Of a stretch of DNA of 23,725 nt, positions 16,910 through 23,725 are shown piece after piece. Source of the DNA: an uncultured Bacteroidota bacterium (GTDB taxonomy: Bacteria > Bacteroidota > Bacteroidia > Chitinophagales > Chitinophagaceae); NCBI GenBank assembly GCA_946479055.1, contig CAMLEX010000005.1, forward strand, positions 1 through 23,725, in the 5' to 3' direction. The position numbers and the translations under genes are program-made. The notes below the pieces were generated by a model. That model was not told the origin of the DNA and did not search any database. It saw nothing but the letters and a program-made list of their open reading frames with translations. Numbering within the stretch: the stretch's first letter is position 1; every line of letters starts with the position of its first letter.

Positions 16910-18259
16910 ATGCTAAGTTTCACCCGCGAAAAATTGAAGAGTTTTATCAGCGCAAATCATGAAAGAACCAGGTTGGCTCAAAAAAATATACTCCTTTCCT
17001 TTATAATAAAGGGCCTGAGTATTGCAATTAACCTGGTTTTTGTTCCCTTAACAATTAACTATATTGATGCAGAGCGTTACGGCATATGGCTGACGCTAAG
17101 CTCCATTATTGTCTGGTTTAATTTTTTCGACCTGGGATTAGGTAATGGTTTGCGCAATAAACTTGTAGAAGCTATTGCCAAAAAGGATGTCGCGGAAGAA
17201 CGCAAGTTGATAAGTACTACCTATGTTTCCTTATCCATCATTGCTCTATTAATAAGTGGCATTTACTTAGGTATAATGCCGTTTATACACTGGGACAATA
17301 TTTTAAATGTTTCATCAGGATACAGGGAAGAGTTGAAAATGCTGGGGCTAATTATTGTAATGATGTTTTCTCTTCAGTTTGTTTTACAACTAATCAATAC
17401 CATTAATCTTGCCCATCAAAAGGTTTTTCTTACTTCTTTTGTTTATTTAGTCGGAAGCATTTTCTCTTTACTTTTTATACTAATTCTTCGTAGCACGGTA
17501 CCAGGAAATATATTATTAGTTGGTACTGCAATGTTCGCCGGAAATCTATTGGCCTTATTGCTTTTCTCAATACACTTTTTTATATTTAACAGGCCTGATT
17601 TATTGCCTCGGCTCAAATTTTTTTCCCGCTCTTCATCGAATAATTTACTTAGCCTGGGAGGAAAATTTTTTATAATCCAGATCTCTGCTATTATTCAATA
17701 TCAAACAACCAATGTTTTAATAAGCAGAAGTTTTTCATCAACACAGGTAACAGAATATAATATTGCATACAGATTATTCGGTATCCTGGTAATGGTTTTT
17801 TCAATTATCATATCTCCCTTATGGAGCGCCGTAACAGATGCTCAAACCAAGGGGGATTATGCCTGGATCAAAAGGACGGAAAAAAAATTACTTTTTTTAT
17901 GGTCCATACTTGCGTTAAGTGCTGTGGTGCTTTTAGCTTTAAGCAATTTCCTTTACAGGGTCTGGCTTGGAGACGCCATTGAAATACCTTTGAGCACTAG
18001 TTTGGGCGTTATGCTTTATATAGTTTCGATGACATTTGGGATGATTTATGTTTATATATTAAATGGCTTAGGACGTTTAAAAACACAATACTATTTATCC
18101 CTAATTACAATGATCTATTTTATCCCTTTAGCATACTGGTTATCTGTTATGCTAAATTGGGGAGTGTTGGGGATATGTATTGCTCTGATTCTTGCAAATA
18201 TTAATGGCGTGATCGCTGCTCCCATTGAATATTATAAGTTTATTAAAAAGAATAAGTGA
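16910..18259 (+). CDS. wzx: Wzx-type polysaccharide flippase
   Basis: Integral membrane protein of the MATE/MOP exporter superfamily, expected to flip undecaprenyl-pyrophosphate-linked repeat units across the inner membrane. The 449-aa product has about twelve hydrophobic segments. Its N-terminal region has the Wzx-like pattern of a helix followed by VPLTINYI, then ERYGIWLTLSS and FFDLGLGNGLRNKL, motifs common in O-antigen and capsule flippases. The length is normal for the family. It follows the UpxY-like gene by 50 bases and precedes the first glycosyltransferase by 86. The substrate cannot be deduced from sequence. Confidence 0.88.
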   Translation: MLSFTREKLKSFISANHERTRLAQKNILLSFIIKGLSIAINLVFVPLTINYIDAERYGIWLTLSSIIVWFNFFDLGLGNGLRNKLVEAIAKKDVAEERKLISTTYVSLSIIALLISGIYLGIMPFIHWDNILNVSSGYREELKMLGLIIVMMFSLQFVLQLINTINLAHQKVFLTSFVYLVGSIFSLLFILILRSTVPGNILLVGTAMFAGNLLALLLFSIHFFIFNRPDLLPRLKFFSRSSSNNLLSLGGKFFIIQISAIIQYQTTNVLISRSFSSTQVTEYNIAYRLFGILVMVFSIIISPLWSAVTDAQTKGDYAWIKRTEKKLLFLWSILALSAVVLLALSNFLYRVWLGDAIEIPLSTSLGVMLYIVSMTFGMIYVYILNGLGRLKTQYYLSLITMIYFIPLAYWLSVMLNWGVLGICIALILANINGVIAAPIEYYKFIKKNK

Positions 18260-18276
18260 AAGATATTGTTTTCATT

Positions 18277-18309
18277 TTATGACTTCATATAACCATTTAG
18301 CTGTCATAA
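18277..18309. repeat. 7-bp inverted repeat in the wzx-GT4 gap
   Basis: TTATGAC (18277-18283) and GTCATAA (18303-18309) are perfect inverted copies separated by 19 bases in the 86-base gap. It could be an operator-like site or an mRNA hairpin upstream of the GT4 gene. A match this short may also be chance in AT-rich DNA. Confidence 0.3.
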
Positions 18310-18345
18310 CAAAATTACTATTAAACTATTTTTAACAAATTTAAA

Positions 18346-19599
18346 ATGAAGGTTCTTTGGTTTTCACCGACATCATCCCAATATGACAAGGGTTCTCACT
18401 ATTACCATGGTGGTGGTTGGGTAGAATCGCTAGAACAAACTTTTAAAGAACAATCTGACATTGAACTTGGAATAGCATTTTTTCACGATCGGGATTATTT
18501 AAAAAAGAAAAATGAAAATGTAACATATTACCCTATTCAGCGAATTCAAAAAGGGAATATAAATAAATTAATAACTAATTGGACTTGCAAAACTGAATCA
18601 GGAAAGTATACAAAAAAATTTATTGAAGTAATCAATGATTTTAAACCTGACGTCATCCAGGTTTTTGGAACAGAAGGATCCTTTCCGGAAATTCAGCATC
18701 TTACCGAAATTCCTGTTGTAATTCATTTGCAAGGATTAATAAATCCTTATGACAATGCTTTTTACCCCCCAGGTATAAACAAATATAACCTTCTAACCTT
18801 TCTACCTTTCTTTAAAAATCATTTCTTCGGGAATAGCCTGCTTTTCAATAAAAAACTATTTGAAAAACAGGCTGAGAAAGAGTTGATTTATTTTACAAAT
18901 TCCACATACTTAATAGGCCGTACCAATTGGGATAAAACGATTTCCTCACTTTTAGCCCCACAGGCAATTTATTTTCATGTTGATGAAATACTTCGTTCTT
19001 CATTTTACGAAGCCACGCCGTGGACTCCCGGTAAGCATAGCCGCCTACGAATTATTTCAACTATTTCCAGCAGTATTTATAAGGGTCTTGATCTTGTATT
19101 AAAAACAGCATTTTTATTGCAAAAAAAATTAAAAAATACCTTTGACTGGCATATCATTGGCCTTGATGAAAAGGATAAGCTGGTTCATTTTTTTGAATAC
19201 GCTTTACGGAAACGTTTTAAAGATTGTAATGTTTCTTTCCTGGGCGTTTTTTCTGAGAAAGAATTAATCAAATCTCTTCAGGGAGCAGATATTTTTGTAC
19301 ACCCTTCCTATATTGATAACAGCCCTAATAGCCTGTGCGAAGCACAAATATTGGGAATGCCTGTTATTTCCTGTAATGTTGGGGGCACTTCAACACTTAT
19401 CGAACATGAGCACAACGGGATTTTGGTTCCCGCTAATGCACCCTATGAACTGGCAGCCTCAATTGTATCGCTAGCAAAAGATAAAAACATGTCGCTGCAG
19501 CTGGGAACCCAGGCAAGAATTACTGCGATGGAACGGCATAATCGAACTAAGACGTTTACTGCACTTATGCATGTGTATCAAACTATTTACAAAGGATAA
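18346..19599 (+). CDS. Glycosyltransferase family 4 (GT-B fold)
   Basis: Cytoplasmic glycosyltransferase of 417 aa, expected to add one sugar from a nucleotide-sugar donor to the lipid-linked repeat unit. The C-terminal half carries the retaining GT4 donor-site pattern: FVHPSYIDNSPNSLCEAQ from about residue 317 (His319, Glu332), then GMPVISCNVGG and a HNGILVP segment. The N-terminal half (MKVLWFSPT, GGGWVESLEQ) is the acceptor-side Rossmann domain. The next gene starts 6 bases after its stop. Donor sugar and linkage cannot be predicted from the sequence. Confidence 0.88.
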   Translation: MKVLWFSPTSSQYDKGSHYYHGGGWVESLEQTFKEQSDIELGIAFFHDRDYLKKKNENVTYYPIQRIQKGNINKLITNWTCKTESGKYTKKFIEVINDFKPDVIQVFGTEGSFPEIQHLTEIPVVIHLQGLINPYDNAFYPPGINKYNLLTFLPFFKNHFFGNSLLFNKKLFEKQAEKELIYFTNSTYLIGRTNWDKTISSLLAPQAIYFHVDEILRSSFYEATPWTPGKHSRLRIISTISSSIYKGLDLVLKTAFLLQKKLKNTFDWHIIGLDEKDKLVHFFEYALRKRFKDCNVSFLGVFSEKELIKSLQGADIFVHPSYIDNSPNSLCEAQILGMPVISCNVGGTSTLIEHEHNGILVPANAPYELAASIVSLAKDKNMSLQLGTQARITAMERHNRTKTFTALMHVYQTIYKG

Positions 19600-19605
19600 C
19601 CAACT

Positions 19606-20220
19606 ATGCAAAACATAATAGTATTACTTTACAAAGGGGCAAAACGTTTGAAGTATTTAATTGTTTCTCCATTTCAATATCTGATTACAAGTTTTTTGTT
19701 TTATTGCAATAATGTTGAAAGACAAACTTTCCAAACTAACGGAATACCTTTCGTTTCTGTGGCCAGGGGAGGAGTATTTTCGATTGGTAAAAATTTCAGA
19801 ATAAATAATTCTATTGGATCTAATCCCATTGGAAGAATACAAAAATGTATTTTTTTTGTCGACAAAAATGGTGTACTTACAATTGGCAACAATGTGGCAT
19901 TGAGCTTTACTGCTATCAATTGCGTTAACAGTATAATTATCAAGGATAATGTAATGATTGGAGGCGGCACTTGCATTTATGATACCGATTTTCATCCTCT
20001 AAATACAACTGACCGCCTCAGCAACAATGATGAGAAAATTGCTTCAGGCGCTGTGATTATTGAGAAAAACGTATTTATTGGAGCTAATTGTACTATTCTG
20101 AAAGGCGTAAGCATTGGTGATAACTCAATTGTTGGAGCCTGTTCAGTTGTTACAAAGAGTATTCCGCCCAATGAAATCTGGGCCGGAAATCCCGCAAAAT
20201 TTATTAAAGCCCATACCTGA
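19606..20220 (+). CDS. Hexapeptide-repeat (left-handed beta-helix) O-acyltransferase
   Basis: Predicted sugar O-acetyltransferase of the WbbJ/galactoside acetyltransferase group, 204 aa, probably trimeric and using acetyl-CoA. After a basic, hydrophobic N-terminus (about 1-35, possibly membrane-associating) it has imperfect [LIV]-G-x4 repeats. These include GGVFSIGKNFRI, KNGVLTIGNNVALS, NVMIGGGTCIYDTDFH, KNVFIGANCTILKGV and GDNSIVGACSVVTKSI. His130 in the YDTDFHPL motif matches the catalytic histidine of the family. It likely decorates a sugar of the repeat unit. Alternative: N-acylation of an amino sugar. Confidence 0.87.
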   Translation: MQNIIVLLYKGAKRLKYLIVSPFQYLITSFLFYCNNVERQTFQTNGIPFVSVARGGVFSIGKNFRINNSIGSNPIGRIQKCIFFVDKNGVLTIGNNVALSFTAINCVNSIIIKDNVMIGGGTCIYDTDFHPLNTTDRLSNNDEKIASGAVIIEKNVFIGANCTILKGVSIGDNSIVGACSVVTKSIPPNEIWAGNPAKFIKAHT

Positions 20221-20301
20221 TATGTATTTAAAAAATATGGAACTGTGGATTTTACAATTTGCACACAAGTATAACTGAAAATTTAAATCTCAACCTTACT
20301 A

Positions 20302-21576
20302 ATGCAACAGTTATTTAAAATACCAGTAGAAAAAAAAATCAATTTTTTTGAATCAATAAATGTTTTCTTCTTATTAAGCCTTTCAGGAATAAATTTTTTT
20401 AACGATAATGATGTATTTCTAATTTTTGTATTTTCTGTTAACGTAATATTTTTTTTCGCACAAAAACAAAAAATTGATAACGGTTTTTTGGGCTTCCTAT
20501 TATTCTTTATTTTCTTAACAATCGCTCAGGTAATTTGGTTCTCAGATGGCAATTTCGAAAGTACGATGGGGTTTTTCCTCAGGTTGTTTATAGCTTACTT
20601 TGTATTAAAAAACTCCTCAAATTTTATTCTAACTTTTCTGAATCTTTTACTTTTCTTAAGCCTTGCGGGAATATTCTTTTATGTTTTTTTTCTTGTGTTC
20701 CCCCAGGTGGAAGATTTTCTCTTTGCTCATAAACATTTTTGGGACTATCCTGGAACATATGAATATAAAAAAAGCCTTATTATATACAATATTTTCAAAG
20801 AGCCTTTGTTTGGAATTGACTCATTAGGACTTTTTGGACTTCCCCGCAATTCAGGGCCATTCTGGGAACCGGGAGCCTTTGCCGGATATTTAGCCATTGG
20901 CATAGCATTTGAAATGGCATTGTTTCGGGAATATTCGTGGAGAGTGTTTTTTTTATTAAGTGCATTGTTAACGACTTTTTCAACAACCGGATACCTCGTA
21001 ATAGGTTTGTTTTTTCTTGTGTATTTTATTTTCTTAGAAACAAATAAAAAAAGAAAGCTACTAGTGATTCCTCTCCTGCTAGCAGGTTTCGTCTTCATGC
21101 TTTTTAATTTGGATTTCTTAGCTGAAAAAGTAATTTCACAGGTACAGGGATTTAATGAAGGACAAGTATACGCTTCCCAAACCACCAATGACTCACGAAT
21201 TGGAAGTGCGGTCCTTGATTTTGCTGATTTTGAACGTTCTCCCTTATTCGGAACCGGACAATCTGATGAAACACGATATGGGAAAAACGAAGAGTTATTT
21301 ATGCGTACCAATGGGGTCACTGATATACTCGTACGACTTGGAATTGTCGGGTTTGTATTTATTTGTTGGAATCTATTCTTGTCTCTTAAAAAATTCTTTA
21401 TAGCCAAAGAGGTGCTAAAACCCCACACAACAACCGGTATTATAATATTTACCCTATTTTTTGTTTCATTATCAGAAACATATTTTATTTTACCTTTCTT
21501 TTGGTCACTATTTTTATTACAATATGCCGAAATTCCTGATTTAGAGATTTATGTTTCTGAAACTTCAGACGCCTGA
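20302..21576 (+). CDS. wzy: Wzy-like O-antigen/EPS polymerase
   Basis: Polytopic inner-membrane protein of 424 aa with about ten to twelve hydrophobic segments and a large periplasmic loop (about 110-205). That loop contains RNSGPFWEPGAFAGYL (around residues 183-198), the Arg/Glu-Pro-Gly signature common in Wzy polymerases and WaaL ligases. In this setting with a flippase and a Wzc-like regulator, polymerase is the better reading. The mature polymer would be built in the periplasm by joining flipped repeat units. These proteins share little sequence, so the call rests on topology, that motif and neighbours. It lies 81 bases after the acyltransferase gene. Confidence 0.78.
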   Translation: MQQLFKIPVEKKINFFESINVFFLLSLSGINFFNDNDVFLIFVFSVNVIFFFAQKQKIDNGFLGFLLFFIFLTIAQVIWFSDGNFESTMGFFLRLFIAYFVLKNSSNFILTFLNLLLFLSLAGIFFYVFFLVFPQVEDFLFAHKHFWDYPGTYEYKKSLIIYNIFKEPLFGIDSLGLFGLPRNSGPFWEPGAFAGYLAIGIAFEMALFREYSWRVFFLLSALLTTFSTTGYLVIGLFFLVYFIFLETNKKRKLLVIPLLLAGFVFMLFNLDFLAEKVISQVQGFNEGQVYASQTTNDSRIGSAVLDFADFERSPLFGTGQSDETRYGKNEELFMRTNGVTDILVRLGIVGFVFICWNLFLSLKKFFIAKEVLKPHTTTGIIIFTLFFVSLSETYFILPFFWSLFLLQYAEIPDLEIYVSETSDA

Positions 21577-21808
21577 ATCGATTTATCAGATGCCGGTTCC
21601 TCAAAACTTTTAAAGGCTATCGGTAAAGAAATGACATATTGTGTAAAGAGTTGGTTCATCGATGAAAAATTTTGTATATAGAAAAGTTTACGGGTTGTTC
21701 ATTATAATTTATAAAAAAATGTTTTTACCTTCTGCAGATGACTATATATATCATTTTACTAAAAGAAATAAATAAGAGTACCTAAATCTGAACCAAAAGA
21801 AGCTTAAA
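21577..21808. other. Intergenic gap before the GT2 gene
   Basis: This 232-base gap, the longest inside the polysaccharide block, is AT-rich. I see no gene or clear terminator. It contains a near-palindrome (ATGACTATATATATCAT around 21738-21754) of uncertain meaning. The gap suggests the GT2 gene may have its own promoter. Confidence 0.35.
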
Positions 21809-22654
21809 ATGATTTATCACTTAGCAATTCTTATAACTTCCCACAACAGAAAACAGAAAACGCTTGCTTGTCTCAAAACAATATTTGAACAAGAAGATAT
21901 TTCAGATATACAATACAGTATTTACCTTGTTGACGACAATTCTTCTGACGGCACCTTAGAAGCAATACAATCCACTTATCCAACAGTTAATATTTTCAAA
22001 GGCGATGGAAAGCTTTTCTGGGCAGGTGGCATGAGAGCGGCTTGGGGTGAAGCTGTTAAAGCGAGTAAGTTCAACTATTACTTGCTTATAAACGATGACG
22101 TCATTTTATTTAAGGATACTTTTAAAAAACTTTCTAATGACATAAAATTAGTAACCGATAACGCCATTTTAGTTGGCTCTGTCATGGATAAATCTACAGG
22201 AGAAATTACTTATGGTGGAAGACGCTTGAAAAACAATTATAACATTTCGTCCATTTTGATGACACCTGATGGCAAATCGCCTCAGCCATGTGATTTAGGT
22301 AACGCAAATATCATGTTGGTTCCAGCTAAGGTTGTTGAACAGATTGGAATACTTTCTGATGGGTATACACATGGCATTGCAGATTTTGACTATACAATCA
22401 AAGCTAAAAAAGCAGGTATTCCTTCATACATAAGTTCTTTTTACAATGGATATTGTGCAAATGAATATGATATTTCCTGGCTAAATACGACCTCATTAAA
22501 ACAACGGGTTGATTATTTGTATAGTGTTAAAGGATTGGCTTATAAACAATATTTACACTTTATCCGAAAACATTTTCCCTTATACTTGCCACAAGCCTGG
22601 CTTTCTCTTTGGCTTAAAACAATATTTCCTATTTTGATAAAAAAGGATAAATAA
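21809..22654 (+). CDS. Glycosyltransferase family 2 (GT-A fold)
   Basis: Inverting glycosyltransferase of 281 aa. The N-terminus reads HLAILITSHNRKQKTLACL, followed by the nucleotide-binding VDDNSSDGT (Asp42, Asp43). The metal-binding DXD-like motif is INDDV (Asp96, Asp97), preceded by FWAGGMRAAWGEA, a segment typical of the rhamnosyltransferase-like GT2 subgroup. A later GIADFDYTIKAKKAG segment carries the acidic acceptor-site pattern. It is separated from wzy by 232 bases and is the last gene of the locus. The sugar donor is not determined. Confidence 0.88.
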   Translation: MIYHLAILITSHNRKQKTLACLKTIFEQEDISDIQYSIYLVDDNSSDGTLEAIQSTYPTVNIFKGDGKLFWAGGMRAAWGEAVKASKFNYYLLINDDVILFKDTFKKLSNDIKLVTDNAILVGSVMDKSTGEITYGGRRLKNNYNISSILMTPDGKSPQPCDLGNANIMLVPAKVVEQIGILSDGYTHGIADFDYTIKAKKAGIPSYISSFYNGYCANEYDISWLNTTSLKQRVDYLYSVKGLAYKQYLHFIRKHFPLYLPQAWLSLWLKTIFPILIKKDK

Positions 22655-22835
22655 TTTAAATCTGGTAATTCCCGCAGAAACAAAATCAAATATCACAACA
22701 TTACCCTCCTCGGGCGAAAAGTAATAAGGCAAAAATGCTAACTATTTTCACCTATTTAAAAAATGGATACAACATTATTGTGTATGCATATTCCCATTAG
22801 AATCTGTCTATTTTTTTAGTCGATAAATCTATCAC
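22655..22835. other. Convergent intergenic region
   Basis: This 181-base gap lies between the ends of two convergent genes, where a bidirectional terminator would be expected. The only candidate is ATTAC (22700-22704) with GTAAT (22721-22725) enclosing CCC/GGG, which lacks a clean T run on either side. I do not call a terminator. Confidence 0.3.
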
Positions 22836-23725
22836 TTACTGCTTTATAAATTTCGATGTTATTTTTTCCCTGTTGTCTAATATTAACTCAATCAAATATA
22901 AACCTGCTTTGAATTGAGATATATCTATAGCCGTTTTAAAGCGGTTTTGAGAACTATTTAATTCAATGACAGGTAAAACTTTTCTACCAGTCATGTCATA
23001 TACATTGATTTGAGCTTTATTATACTTTTCATTATAATGATTCAAATTTATTATGTCATTGGCTGGATTAGGATATAGCATTAAATCTCCTGGGTATGAC
23101 CGGAAATTATTTACAACTGCGACAGTTACAGTGTCTTTAGCAACTGCATTCATGTTGTCTTTTACAGTTAATTGAAAAACATAATCTCCTTCAATAAAGC
23201 CGCTCGCTTTTGTACTTACCGAAGAAGCTGAAGTAATTATTGCGCTGGCCGGACCGCCTATTTGTTCCCACTTGTAAGTTTTTATAACGCCATCTGGATC
23301 CCTCGATAAAGCACCATTTAAGGTAGCTTCATTGGAAGACAATGTAGCTAATTGGGAAGCTCCCGCATTTGCAATCGGAGCTTGGTTTACTACCGGCGCT
23401 GCATTTACGGTAACGGTCATATCATCGGTATCGGTAGCACCGTCATTATCAGTCACTGTTAACCTGAACACATACGTGCCCTGTACAAGATTACTCAATG
23501 TGGTTGTCGCTGCATTTGCACTGCCCAGGGCAAATGTTGCAGGGCCGCTCACTCTGCTCCATGCATAGCTGGCAATTGTTCCATCCCCATCCGTGCCACT
23601 GCCTGTTAGTGTTGTCGAGTTGGCCGGCAAGGTGAGTATAATATTATTACCCGCATTGGCTGCTGGTGCCTGGTTTACTACCGGCGCTGCATTTACGGTA
23701 ACGGTCATATCATCGGTATCGGTAG
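22836..23725 (-). CDS. PKD-repeat secreted protein with T9SS sorting domain (5' partial)
   Basis: C-terminal part of a large surface or secreted protein; the frame stays open to the window edge and the Met at 23708 sits inside a repeat (DDMTVTVNAAP), so the true start is further right. The visible residues hold a complete PKD-type Ig-like repeat (NQAPAANAGNN to TVTVNAAP), a second, diverged one (NQAPIANAGAS to TVAVVNN), and a final T9SS type A sorting domain of about 80 aa (MLYPNPANDIINLNHY, VYDMTGRKV, FKAGLYLIEL, ending KFIKQ). The latter directs export through the type IX secretion system in Bacteroidota. PKD repeats commonly act as spacers or bind polysaccharide/protein; the N-terminal function is not visible. 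It is convergent with the polysaccharide locus, so co-regulation is not implied. Confidence 0.88.
   Translation of the reverse strand, partial: TDTDDMTVTVNAAPVVNQAPAANAGNNIILTLPANSTTLTGSGTDGDGTIASYAWSRVSGPATFALGSANAATTTLSNLVQGTYVFRLTVTDNDGATDTDDMTVTVNAAPVVNQAPIANAGASQLATLSSNEATLNGALSRDPDGVIKTYKWEQIGGPASAIITSASSVSTKASGFIEGDYVFQLTVKDNMNAVAKDTVTVAVVNNFRSYPGDLMLYPNPANDIINLNHYNEKYNKAQINVYDMTGRKVLPVIELNSSQNRFKTAIDISQFKAGLYLIELILDNREKITSKFIKQ
23383..23437 (-). repeat. PKD-module direct repeat, copy 1
   Basis: These 55 bases are identical to 23671-23725, 288 bases (96 codons) away, matching one PKD module. The second copy is cut by the window edge, so identity may extend further. Confidence 0.9.
23671..23725 (-). 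repeat. PKD-module direct repeat, copy 2 (cut by window edge)
   Basis: Identical over all 55 visible bases to 23383-23437. It encodes the boundary DTDDMTVTVNAAPVVNQAP of adjacent PKD modules. Confidence 0.9.

Noticed and set aside
19657..20264. Several overlapping minus-strand frames opposite the acyltransferase gene
   Set aside because: The hexapeptide-repeat protein on the plus strand has clear motifs; the antisense frames reflect its repetitive codon pattern.
20745..21428. Long minus-strand open frame (about 227 codons) opposite the Wzy-like gene
   Set aside because: Composition is Lys/Ser/Pro-rich with no recognisable domain; it is antisense to a well-supported membrane protein gene and is best explained as a shadow frame.

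Overview
The window looks like a Bacteroidota chromosome segment, probably Chitinophaga-like (family-level placement is inference). The reasons are AT-rich sequence, weak Shine-Dalgarno signals, a lipoprotein-type polysaccharide export protein, a UpxY-like NusG paralogue, and a PKD-repeat protein ending in a type IX secretion (T9SS) sorting domain. TGA, TAA and TAG-free gene ends are consistent with the standard bacterial code.

Region 1 (about 1-12772) is a compact hybrid NRPS/PKS locus of three tightly packed genes. The first protein reads A-T-KS-AT-ACP-aminotransferase, with a threonine specificity code and a malonyl-type AT. The second reads C-A(with inserted methyltransferase)-T-TE, with a glycine-like code. 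The third is an Sfp-type phosphopantetheinyl transferase that overlaps the second by 14 bases and can activate all three carrier domains. Read colinearly, the line would extend Thr with malonate, transaminate the beta-keto group, and condense the result with an N-methylated small amino acid. The predicted product is a small 3,4-diamino-5-hydroxyhexanoyl-N-methyl-amino acid, released as the free acid or as a lactam.

Region 2 (about 12773-22654) is an exopolysaccharide/capsule locus on the same strand. In order it carries a Wza-like export lipoprotein broken by an in-frame TGA, a Wzc-like chain-length regulator/tyrosine kinase with a (Gly-Tyr)5 tail, a UpxY/NusG-like antiterminator, a Wzx flippase, a GT4 glycosyltransferase, a hexapeptide-repeat acetyltransferase, a Wzy-like polymerase and a GT2 glycosyltransferase. 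Together these give the parts of a Wzx/Wzy-dependent pathway, but no sugar-phosphate priming transferase is in the window.

Region 3 (22836 to the right edge, minus strand) is the 3' part of a large secreted PKD-repeat protein with a T9SS C-terminal domain, convergent with the polysaccharide locus. Its 5' part lies outside the window. No tRNA, rRNA, CRISPR array, insertion sequence or recognisable phage element was seen. No gene-free stretch exceeds 300 bases.
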